A DNA stretch of 10,747 bases, taken from an uncultured Paracoccaceae bacterium. Its GTDB lineage: Bacteria; Pseudomonadota; Alphaproteobacteria; Rhodobacterales; Rhodobacteraceae. A model generated the notes under the pieces. The model ran no database searches. It was not told the origin of the DNA and saw nothing but the letters and a program-made list of their open reading frames with translations. Location of the stretch: NCBI GenBank assembly GCA_937927675.1, contig CALBSG010000059.1:1-10747 (forward strand). The letters run 5' to 3'. The translations under genes and the position numbers were made by a program. Below, in pieces: positions 1-5,919 of this stretch (position 1 is the stretch's first letter; each line of letters opens with the position of its first letter).

Positions 1-433
1 CCTCGGGGTCTTCATGGTCGCCCTTGTAAGGCACTCGGATGATCTCACCGCCATAGCCTGCGACATGGAAGGTGAAGGTGGGATAGGCCCCAAGCGAGGT
101 CACCACCTTGTCACCGGGGGCGATCAGCAGACGGGTGAGATAGCCCAGAAGCCCATCAATCCCTTCGCCCACAACGATATTCTCTGCACGGCAGCCGTGA
201 TGTGCGGCCAGCGCGGTCTTCAGATCATGCAACTCGGGGTCGCCATACATCCAGACCTCGCGCGTCGCCTGCGCCATGGCGTCGAGGGCGCGGGGCGAGG
301 GGCCGAAAAGCGATTCATTGGCACCAAGCCGGGCACGAAAGGGGCGACCAAGGGCGCGCTCCTGCGTTTCAGGCCCGACGAAGGGCACGGTGGAGGGAAG
401 CGCGGCGGTAAGGGGCGTGAGAGGGGCTGTCAT
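1..433 (-). CDS. HisC-like PLP-dependent aminotransferase, N-terminal part (runs off the left edge)
   Basis: Class I/II (fold type I) aminotransferase, transferring an amino group through pyridoxal phosphate. The 144 visible residues are open throughout from ATG at 433. They show an ANES motif (residues 38-41, where HisC-type enzymes bind substrate near the N-terminus), YGDPE (63-67), VVGEGIDGLL (87-96, the place of the GNGSDE cofactor-phosphate loop) and AYPTF (116-120). This order fits the histidinol-phosphate aminotransferase / threonine-phosphate decarboxylase branch. The GEGID loop departs from textbook HisC, so I do not assign histidine biosynthesis. The catalytic lysine lies outside the window. 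A G-rich stretch (GGGG) just before the ATG is a weak ribosome binding site. The gene lies downstream of valS on the same strand, but a terminator-like hairpin stands between them, so it probably has its own promoter. The family call is firm; the substrate is unknown. Confidence 0.85.
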   Translation of the reverse strand, partial: MTAPLTPLTAALPSTVPFVGPETQERALGRPFRARLGANESLFGPSPRALDAMAQATREVWMYGDPELHDLKTALAAHHGCRAENIVVGEGIDGLLGYLTRLLIAPGDKVVTSLGAYPTFTFHVAGYGGEIIRVPYKGDHEDPE

Positions 434-489
434 GTCCCCAAGGAAGCGCAAATTGGCCCCAACGGCAAGTCATGGTACCGCTACGTCCT

Positions 490-517
490 AAAGAAAAAGG
501 GGGGCCGTCCGCCCCCC
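490..517 (-). terminator. Rho-independent terminator, minus strand
   Basis: Read on the minus strand, a 7-bp all-GC stem (GGGGGGC with GCCCCCC) closes a 5-base loop and is followed at once by TTTTTCTTT. This is a classic intrinsic terminator. It lies about 155 bases past the valS stop and before the aminotransferase start, so it should end valS transcripts and isolate the aminotransferase gene. Confidence 0.75.
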
Positions 518-578
518 CTCGCCCCCTGCGTGGGCTTCCCCCCGAGGATATGTGCGCCACATTGAAGGCTTTAAGCGT

Positions 579-666
579 GTCAGGTTTCCTTTGAAATTGA
601 TCGTATAGAAAAGCGCGTTCGAGCGGGTGCGAGAGGTCGCGCTTTTCGAGTCAATTCAAACCTGAC
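579..666. repeat. 88-bp nested palindrome just past the valS stop
   Basis: The outer arms are GTCAGGTTT (579-587) and AAACCTGAC (658-666), a perfect 9-bp match. They continue inward as TTGAAATTGA (591-600) facing TCAATTCAA (651-659), with a small bulge. A second perfect 10-bp pair, GAAAAGCGCG (608-617) with CGCGCTTTTC (638-647), sits inside around a 20-base loop. The valS stop codon is five bases beyond the right arm, so the valS mRNA would end in this long hairpin. There is no T-run beside it, so it is not a standard terminator. Its terminal inverted repeats and size resemble a small palindromic or MITE-like element; I see no clear target-site duplication. Confidence 0.7.
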
Positions 667-671
667 CGGCC

Positions 672-3542
672 TTAGCCGAGTTCCGCCAGGCGGTTCACGG
701 CGGCTTGGATTTTGGCAGCCTCATCTTCGCGCGCCTCAAGGTTGGCGCGGGCCTCCTCGATCACCTCTTCCGGGGCGGATTTGACGAAGTTGGGGTTGCC
801 CAAGCGCCCCTTCAGCCCGCCGATTTCCTTCATCAGCTTGTCGAGACCTTTGGCAAGGCGGGCCTTTTCTTCGGCAATGTCGATCAGCCCTTCCAAGGGC
901 AGGGCGAACGCCGCGCCTTCCATGGCGATGGCGATGGAGCCTTTGGGCGCCGGACCTTCGGAGAAGCCCTCAACGCGGGCCATGCGGCGGATCAGGGCCT
1001 CGTTGCGGTCCCATGCGGCGCGGGCGGCGGCGGAAAGTTCCGTCGCGACCAGATCGCATTTCAGGCCAACCGGCACATGCACCTGAGCGCGGGCCGAGCG
1101 GATTTCGTCGATCAAGCCGGTGACAAAGCCCATTTCGGTCGCCGCCGCGGCGTCGGTCAGATCGGCAAAGGCGGGCCAATCGGTGTGGACCAGACGCTTG
1201 GCACGGGTGCCGGTGGTGGACCACAGCTCTTCGGTGATGAAGGGCATGAAGGGGTGCAAGAGGATCATCGACTGATCCAGAACCCAAGCCATGGTGGCGC
1301 GGGTTTCAGCGGCATGCTCGCCATCAAAGAGCGGCTTGGCGAATTCAACGTACCAGTCGCAAACCTTGCCCCAGACGAATTTGTACAGGCTGTCAGCAGC
1401 CTGATCGAAGCGGAAGTTGTCCATCGCTTCGTTGACCTCGGCCAGCGCCTTGGCGGTTTCCCCGATGATCCAGCGGTTGGCGGTGGCCTTGGGGGCAGGG
1501 GGCGTGATTTGGGTGGCGTGGCCTTCCCAAACCCCGTTCATTTCCGCAAAGCGGCAGGCGTTCCACAGCTTGGTGCCGAAGTTCCGGTAACCCGCGATGC
1601 GCTGGGTATCCAGCTTCAGCACGCCGCCCAGCGAGGCCATGGCCGCATTGGCAAAGCGCAGCGCATCGGCACCGAATTCGTCAATGATTTCCAAGGGGTC
1701 GATGACGTTGCCAAGGGACTTTGACATCTTCTTGCCCTTGGCGTCGCGCACAAGCCCGTGCAGATAGACGGTGTGGAACGGGATCTGATCCACCACGGCC
1801 AGCTGCATCATCATCATCCGGGCGACCCAGAAGAACAGGATGTCGGCCCCTGTCACGAGGACCGAGGTGGGGAAGTATTTGGCCAGCTCCGGCGTGGGTT
1901 CGGGCCAGTCCAGCGTGCCGATCGGCCAGAGGCCAGACGAGAACCAAGTGTCAAGAACGTCGGGGTCGCGGGTGAGGGCCTTGCCCGGCGCCATGGCTTG
2001 CGCTTCGGCTTCGTTCGGGGCGCAGTAATGATTGCCCTCGGCATCATACCAAACTGGAATCTGATGGCCCCACCACAGCTGGCGCGAGATGCACCAAGGC
2101 TCGATGTTCTCCAGCCAGTGGTAATAGGTCTTCTCGCCCGACTCCGGGATGATCTTGGTCTTGCCCGTGCGCACCGCTTCCAGTGCCGGTTCCACGATTT
2201 TCGCGGTGTCGACGAACCACTGGTCAGTCAGCATCGGCTCAATGACAACCTTCGAACGGTCGCCAAAGGGCTGCATGATCTTCTTGTCTTCGACGTAAGG
2301 AACGTTCTTCCAGTCTTCGGCATTGGTCTCGGGGTCGATGCTGACAACTTTGGTCACCACGGCCAGACCTTGCGCATTGATGTCGGCGACCACCAGTTTG
2401 CGCGCCTCGAACCGGTCCAGCCCACGGTATTTGGCGGGGACAAGGTTCAGGCTGTCGACTTCGGTCTCAGTGGTGGCAGATCCCGCCGCGATCTCGCGGG
2501 CGCGGGTCACGGCAACCTCATAGGGGGCGCCGTCGTCGCGCATGCGGCCGCGGGTGTCCATCAGGCGGTAGCAGGGCAGGGCGTTGCGCTTGGCCACGCC
2601 ATAGTCGTTGAAGTCATGCGCGCCGGTGATCTTCACCGCGCCCGAGCCAAAGGTCGGATCGGGATATTCATCGGCGATGATCGGGATCAGACGGTCACAA
2701 AGCGGCAGATGCACCATCTTGCCGACGATGGCGGCATAGCGTTCGTCGCTGGGATGCACGGCCACAGCGCCATCGCCCAACATGGTTTCAGGTCGCGTGG
2801 TGGCGATAGAGATGTAATCGCGCGTCTCACGCAGCGTCACGTTGCCGTCGGCGTCTTTTTCAACATAGTCATAGGTTTCACCGCCCGCGAGACGGTATTT
2901 GAAATGCCACATATGGCCCGCAACTTCGGTGTTCTCCACCTCAAGGTCGGAAATCGCGGTTTCGAAATGGGGGTCCCAGTTCACCAACCGCTTGCCGCGA
3001 TAGATCAGCCCCTTGTTGTACATCTCCACGAAAACCTTGATCACAGCGTCGTGGAAGTTGCCATCTTCGCCCGCAGGCGCACCGGGCGCGCCCGACATGG
3101 TAAAGGCTTCACGGTCCCAATCGCAGGAGGCGCCAAGCCGCTGCAACTGGCCAATGATCGTGCCGCGCGATTTGACCTTTTGCTCCCAAACGCGGGAGAG
3201 GAACTTGTCGCGGCCCATATCGCGGCGCGAAGGTTCGCCGTTCTTGGCCATCTCGCGTTCGGTCACCATCTGGGTGGCGATGCCGGCATGGTCCGTGCCG
3301 GGCTGCCACAGCGTGTCATCGCCGCGCATCCGGTGCCAGCGCACCAGAATATCTTGCAGCGTGTTGTTGAAGGCATGGCCCATATGCAGGCTGCCCGTCA
3401 CGTTCGGCGGCGGGATCATCACGGAAAAGGCAGGATGCCCCGGCTTGGCATTTGCGCCAGCGCGGAACGCCTTTTCTTCCAGCCAAAGCTTGGAAATCCG
3501 GGCTTCGGCCTCGGCGGGGGAGAAGGTTTTTTCCATGGGCAT
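672..3542 (-). CDS. valS: Valine--tRNA ligase (valyl-tRNA synthetase)
   Basis: Cytoplasmic class Ia synthetase that charges tRNA-Val with valine. With this start the protein is 956 residues, normal for bacterial ValS. In order it shows PPPNVTGSLHMGH (HIGH motif, HMGH at 53-56), the CP1 editing domain with TTRPETMLGD (248-257) and SGAVKITGAHD, then ISRQLWWGHQIP, DTWFSSGLWP (531-540), KMSKS (605-609) and the anticodon-binding domain. It ends in a charged C-terminal coiled coil (about 890-956), the ValS tRNA-binding arm. The frame is open from 3608, and ATGs at 3551, 3542 and 3536 are possible. I chose 3542 because AAAAGGA (3551-3557) lies eight bases ahead of it and overlaps the 3551 ATG. A 16-residue Gly/Ala/Pro-rich insert (GAPGAPAGEDGNFHDA) follows DWDREAFTMS. 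The gene appears monocistronic between two hairpins. Confidence 0.97.
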   Translation of the reverse strand: MPMEKTFSPAEAEARISKLWLEEKAFRAGANAKPGHPAFSVMIPPPNVTGSLHMGHAFNNTLQDILVRWHRMRGDDTLWQPGTDHAGIATQMVTEREMAKNGEPSRRDMGRDKFLSRVWEQKVKSRGTIIGQLQRLGASCDWDREAFTMSGAPGAPAGEDGNFHDAVIKVFVEMYNKGLIYRGKRLVNWDPHFETAISDLEVENTEVAGHMWHFKYRLAGGETYDYVEKDADGNVTLRETRDYISIATTRPETMLGDGAVAVHPSDERYAAIVGKMVHLPLCDRLIPIIADEYPDPTFGSGAVKITGAHDFNDYGVAKRNALPCYRLMDTRGRMRDDGAPYEVAVTRAREIAAGSATTETEVDSLNLVPAKYRGLDRFEARKLVVADINAQGLAVVTKVVSIDPETNAEDWKNVPYVEDKKIMQPFGDRSKVVIEPMLTDQWFVDTAKIVEPALEAVRTGKTKIIPESGEKTYYHWLENIEPWCISRQLWWGHQIPVWYDAEGNHYCAPNEAEAQAMAPGKALTRDPDVLDTWFSSGLWPIGTLDWPEPTPELAKYFPTSVLVTGADILFFWVARMMMMQLAVVDQIPFHTVYLHGLVRDAKGKKMSKSLGNVIDPLEIIDEFGADALRFANAAMASLGGVLKLDTQRIAGYRNFGTKLWNACRFAEMNGVWEGHATQITPPAPKATANRWIIGETAKALAEVNEAMDNFRFDQAADSLYKFVWGKVCDWYVEFAKPLFDGEHAAETRATMAWVLDQSMILLHPFMPFITEELWSTTGTRAKRLVHTDWPAFADLTDAAAATEMGFVTGLIDEIRSARAQVHVPVGLKCDLVATELSAAARAAWDRNEALIRRMARVEGFSEGPAPKGSIAIAMEGAAFALPLEGLIDIAEEKARLAKGLDKLMKEIGGLKGRLGNPNFVKSAPEEVIEEARANLEAREDEAAKIQAAVNRLAELG

Positions 3543-3627
3543 CGCGGGCATCCTTTTGTCTCGGCCCTGCTTTAGCGGCTTGAAGACCAAAGGCCAAGCG
3601 TCTGGCATCCGCCAAAGCCGCTCCGCG

Positions 3628-3695
3628 GGGAGTATTTTGAAAGGCGCAAATCATTCGGGCCGGCACTTTGGGTTTGCGCCTTGCCAAATACTCCC
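3628..3695. repeat. Large intergenic palindrome built from two GGAGTATTT units
   Basis: The left arm is GGGAGTATTT (3628-3637), TGA, AAGGCGCAAA (3641-3650). The right arm is TTTGCGCCTT (3673-3682), GCC, AAATACTCCC (3686-3695). Twenty of 23 positions pair exactly, interrupted only by a 3-base internal mismatch, around a 22-base loop. It lies between the lrp stop and the valS start, outside any gene. The GGAGTATTT core recurs at 7770-7778. It could act as a bidirectional transcription or mRNA-end signal, or be a dispersed repeat copied in head-to-head form. Confidence 0.75.
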
Positions 3696-3738
3696 GCCAG
3701 AGGCGCCGCGGTGTCAGCCGGGGCGCGGCTGCCGAAAG

Positions 3739-3755
3739 GGCGGGCAAGCCCCGCC
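3739..3755 (-). terminator. Possible terminator of the lrp gene
   Basis: On the minus strand GGCGGG, a 5-base loop and CCCGCC form a 6-bp GC stem 13 bases after the lrp stop codon, followed by CTTTC. The stem is good but the T-run is poor. The larger palindrome at 3628-3695 may do the real work. Confidence 0.4.
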
Positions 3756-3767
3756 GCTATCGGTGGG

Positions 3768-4199
3768 TCAAACCGCCCGGTCCAGCCGGGTGGAGAGGTG
3801 GATCAGGCTTTCCGACGATTTCACCCCGGTCAGGGCGCCGATCTGATCCAACACAGAATCCAGCACTTGGGTGTTGCTTGCCGCGACTTGCAGCAAAAGG
3901 TCAAAGCGCCCCGAGGTGGTGAACACCCGCTCCACCTCGCCAATCCCTTTCAGCCGGGTCAGGATGGCGGCCTGTGAGCGGGGTTCGATGGTCAGGAGCA
4001 CAGAGGCACGCAGCCGTCCCTGCCGCGCCGCCTCGCCGAGTTTCAGCGTATAGCCGGCGATGATGCCGCTGGTCTCCAGCCGCTCCAGCCGGGCCTGAAT
4101 GGTGGAGCGCGCCACCTTGAGGCGCCGTGCCAAAGTGGCGACGGACATGCGCGCATCGGCCCCCAAAAGCGTCAGAATGTTGCGATCCAGATCATCCAT
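3768..4199 (-). CDS. Lrp/AsnC family transcriptional regulator
   Basis: DNA-binding regulator of 143 residues, close to the usual 150 of this family. The N-terminus MDDLDRNILTLLGADARMS is the typical first helix. It leads into a helix-turn-helix (about residues 19-42, with LARRLKVARSTIQARLERLE) and the GII-x-GY turn that starts the linker. The C-terminal half (about 62-140) is the RAM/AsnC ligand-binding and oligomerisation domain, with GEVERVFTTSGRFDLLLQV. Members bind amino acids or related effectors and often regulate the neighbouring, divergently transcribed gene; here that is the fold-III decarboxylase. From this I infer, without proof, control of that gene by a basic amino acid or polyamine. 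No clear ribosome binding site precedes the ATG. A dyad 25 bases upstream is a candidate autoregulatory site. Which Lrp subgroup this belongs to cannot be told from sequence alone. Confidence 0.93.
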   Translation of the reverse strand: MDDLDRNILTLLGADARMSVATLARRLKVARSTIQARLERLETSGIIAGYTLKLGEAARQGRLRASVLLTIEPRSQAAILTRLKGIGEVERVFTTSGRFDLLLQVAASNTQVLDSVLDQIGALTGVKSSESLIHLSTRLDRAV

Positions 4200-4224
4200 G
4201 CAGGTCGTAGCCCCAGTTCGTCAG

Positions 4225-4246
4225 ATTGTCTTGCATAGCAAGCAAT
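4225..4246. promoter_or_regulatory. Dyad upstream of the lrp gene, candidate Lrp-type operator
   Basis: ATTG-T-CTTGC-ATA-GCAAG-CAAT: the inner 5-bp arms pair perfectly and the outer ATTG/CAAT also pair, with one extra base on the left side. It is centred about 36 bases before the lrp start codon, where a self-repressing Lrp/AsnC protein would be expected to bind. The link to this regulator is inference. Confidence 0.45.
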
Positions 4247-4311
4247 TCGACAGGTTGGCCAGAGCTTTTTGCCCATACGTGACGCCCTGTCAGGCTGCGC
4301 GGCGGTGTCAT

Positions 4312-4349
4312 AAATTTGATCAACTTTGTCTGGAAATTTGATCATGTTT
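4312..4349. promoter_or_regulatory. Two tandem 16-bp dyads (AAANNTGATCANNTTT)
   Basis: Copies lie at 4312-4327 and 4334-4349. Each is a dyad around TGATCA flanked by AAA and TTT, and both begin with the identical 11-mer AAATTTGATCA. Their centres are 22 bp apart, about two helix turns, so they face the same side of DNA. They sit just upstream of the decarboxylase promoter and about 110 bp from the lrp start, the right place for an activator or repressor site shared by both genes. I do not recognise the cognate regulator. Confidence 0.55.
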
Positions 4350-4388
4350 TTGTGTCGCGGTTGCAGGCCGCCCGTGATTGACCCGATC

Positions 4389-4417
4389 TTGGCGGTTTCA
4401 GGGGGAAATCTTACAAT
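4389..4417 (+). promoter_or_regulatory. Sigma70-like promoter for the decarboxylase gene
   Basis: TTGGCG (4389-4394) and TACAAT (4412-4417) are separated by exactly 17 bases. The -10 matches the consensus at five of six positions; the -35 has the strongly conserved TTG. The predicted start of transcription is near 4424, which would give a leader of roughly 215 nt. Confidence 0.55.
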
Positions 4418-4420
4418 ATG

Positions 4421-4439
4421 TATCGAAAAGATGTCGATA
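4421..4439. promoter_or_regulatory. Dyad over the predicted transcription start
   Basis: TATCGA (4421-4426) and TCGATA (4434-4439) form a perfect 6-bp inverted repeat across a 7-base spacer, directly over and after the predicted +1. A protein bound here would block initiation, so it is a candidate operator. It could instead be the first hairpin of the transcript. Confidence 0.35.
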
Positions 4440-4443
4440 TGAC

Positions 4444-4473
4444 GTTAAAATAAGTCAGAAATGTAGTTTTAAC
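4444..4473. repeat. AT-rich inverted repeat in the decarboxylase leader
   Basis: GTTAAAA (4444-4450) and TTTTAAC (4467-4473) are a perfect 7-bp inverted repeat around a 16-base loop, in the early leader. Its role is unknown; it could be a protein site or an mRNA hairpin. Confidence 0.35.
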
Positions 4474-4531
4474 CGGTGAAGTTGTACCCCATATGCGGCA
4501 TCCTCAGTTGCAGGAAAAGGGCGGCTCATAC

Positions 4532-4606
4532 GCACCTGGCCTGGTTGGAAAAACCACGCGGGTGCCGAGGCCGTCCATACCATATATGGTGTGGCAACGG
4601 AGGAGG
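4532..4606 (+). promoter_or_regulatory. Structured part of the decarboxylase 5' leader
   Basis: Three elements lie in a row. First is a nested hairpin: GCACC (4532-4536) pairs with GGTGC (4561-4565), and inside it TGGTT (4542-4546) pairs with AACCA (4552-4556) around a GGAAA loop. Next is a 20-bp imperfect palindrome (4575-4594) centred on ACCATATATGGT. Last is GGAGGAGG (4599-4606), a very strong Shine-Dalgarno sequence placed 33 bases before the chosen ATG rather than next to it. The layout suits leader-based translational control, but it matches no named riboswitch that I recognise. Confidence 0.4.
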
Positions 4607-4639
4607 ACACGCATCTTGTTGGCAGAAAGGATCACGCCG

Positions 4640-5785
4640 ATGGGACTGTCCAAAACGATCTGGACCAATCCGACCGAATTCCTGAAGACGCAAAGCCCGG
4701 AGAACCCGGTGCTGTTCTTCGCCCCCAGCGCCGTGCAGGCCGTGGCGCGCAAATTTCTGAAGGGCTTTCCGGGTCTGGTGACCTATGCCGTCAAATCCAA
4801 CCCCGGCGAGGAGATGGTGGAAAACCTCGTCGCCGCAGGGGTCAAAGGGTTTGACTGCGCGTCGCCCTTTGAAATCGACCTGATCCGTCGTTTGGCCCCC
4901 GATGCGGCCATCCATTACAACAACCCGGTGCGGTCGCGCGCCGAAATCGCGCATGGCGTGGCGCGGGACGTGAAATCCTGGTCGGTCGACAGCCATTCGG
5001 AGCTGGCAAAGCTGATCGAGCTGGTCCCGGCTGCGGGCTGCGAGATTTCGGTGCGGTTCAAGCTGCCGGTTGCCGGCGCGGCCTATAACTTTGGCGCCAA
5101 GTTTGGGGCGACCGAAGATGTGGCGGTTGAGTTGTTGAAGACGGTTGCGGCGGCGGGGTACATTCCGTCGATCACCTTCCACCCCGGCACGCAATGCACC
5201 GATCCAAATGCTTGGGCGGCCTATATCCGTGAGGCGGCGGTGATTGCCCAAAAGGCGGGCGTCAAGATTGCCCGTCTGAACGTGGGCGGTGGCTTTCCGA
5301 ACCATCGGGCTTTGGGGGTTGCGCCGCAGCTTGATGAGACCTTCGCCACCATCGACCAGGTCACGACCGAGGCCTTTGGCGCTGATCGTCCGGCGCTGAT
5401 CTGTGAGCCGGGGCGCGCGATGTGCGGCGACGCCTTTACGCTGGCCGCACGGGTCAAGGCGGTGCGCGATGGCACGCATGTGTTCCTGAATGATGGGCTT
5501 TATGGCTCGTTGTTCGAGTTGGGCCAGATCGGGATCATTGACCGCATCACGGTGCTGTCGCCCGCGGGCGTGCGGCGCGCGGGTGCGCAGCATGGCCGGG
5601 TCTGCTTTGGTCCGACCTGTGATTCGGTGGACCGACTGCCCGGGGATGTGCCTTTCCCCGATGATATCGCCGAGGGCGATTTCGTGATCTTTGAAGGGAT
5701 GGGCGCCTATTCCACCGTGACCAACAGCCGCTTCAATGGCTTTGGCGAATTGGGCATGGTCACGGTTTTGGGCCAGAACCTGTAA
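4640..5785 (+). CDS. Fold-III PLP decarboxylase, ornithine/lysine decarboxylase family
   Basis: Alanine-racemase-fold enzyme that removes CO2 from a basic amino acid, most likely ornithine to putrescine, possibly lysine to cadaverine. It has 381 residues, the normal bacterial length. YAVKSNP carries the Schiff-base lysine (K52). Other motifs are FDCAS (71-75), HYNNPVRS (92-99), HPGTQ (181-185, in place of HVGS), GGGFP (216-220), EPGR (256-259, phosphate contact), CFGPTCDSVD with catalytic Cys327 and Asp328, and GAYSTV with Tyr357. ATG 4640 is chosen because AGAAAGG lies nine bases upstream and the family starts here. The frame stays open back to an ATG at 4493, but those 49 residues look like leader, not enzyme. 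An in-frame TTG at 4616 with GGAGGAGG ahead of it is an alternative. The gene is divergent from the Lrp regulator. Substrate choice cannot be read from these motifs. Confidence 0.93.
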   Translation: MGLSKTIWTNPTEFLKTQSPENPVLFFAPSAVQAVARKFLKGFPGLVTYAVKSNPGEEMVENLVAAGVKGFDCASPFEIDLIRRLAPDAAIHYNNPVRSRAEIAHGVARDVKSWSVDSHSELAKLIELVPAAGCEISVRFKLPVAGAAYNFGAKFGATEDVAVELLKTVAAAGYIPSITFHPGTQCTDPNAWAAYIREAAVIAQKAGVKIARLNVGGGFPNHRALGVAPQLDETFATIDQVTTEAFGADRPALICEPGRAMCGDAFTLAARVKAVRDGTHVFLNDGLYGSLFELGQIGIIDRITVLSPAGVRRAGAQHGRVCFGPTCDSVDRLPGDVPFPDDIAEGDFVIFEGMGAYSTVTNSRFNGFGELGMVTVLGQNL

Positions 5786-5812
5786 ACTTTTCCGGCCTTT
5801 GTGCGAAATTCC

Positions 5813-5843
5813 AACGGGCGGCCCTTGTGGTCGCCCGTTTTGC
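5813..5843 (+). terminator. Terminator of the decarboxylase gene
   Basis: AACGGGCG (5813-5820) and CGCCCGTT (5832-5839) form a perfect 8-bp stem, extendable by a few pairs inside the loop, and run into TTT plus a further T-rich stretch. It lies 28 bases past the decarboxylase stop, so the DUF2235 gene probably starts a separate transcript. Confidence 0.75.
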
Positions 5844-5919
5844 GTCATTTTCTTAACCAAGTTCTGCCTAAGCTGAACCTGTTGCCGCCGGATGCGGTTC
5901 TTGGGGGTGTGTCACGTCT

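Noticed and set aside
14..565. 183-codon open frame on the plus strand at the left edge
   Set aside because: The opposite strand carries a clear aminotransferase; this frame also runs through a terminator hairpin.
1758..3575. 605-codon open frame on the plus strand
   Set aside because: It is exactly antisense to valS, whose motifs are unmistakable. Long antisense frames are expected in GC-rich coding DNA, and its translation (His/Arg/Gly-rich) resembles no family.
4312..4327. FNR/Crp-type box
   Set aside because: TTGATCAA looks like a collapsed FNR site but lacks the 4-base spacer between TTGAT and ATCAA, so I do not assign it to FNR.
4493..4639. 49-residue N-terminal extension of the decarboxylase
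   Set aside because: The extension has no resemblance to the enzyme family, covers palindromes and a strong ribosome binding site, and the ATG at 4640 fits the usual N-terminus.
4526..5860. 444-codon open frame on the minus strand
   Set aside because: Antisense to the decarboxylase; composition is that of a shadow frame with no recognisable domain.
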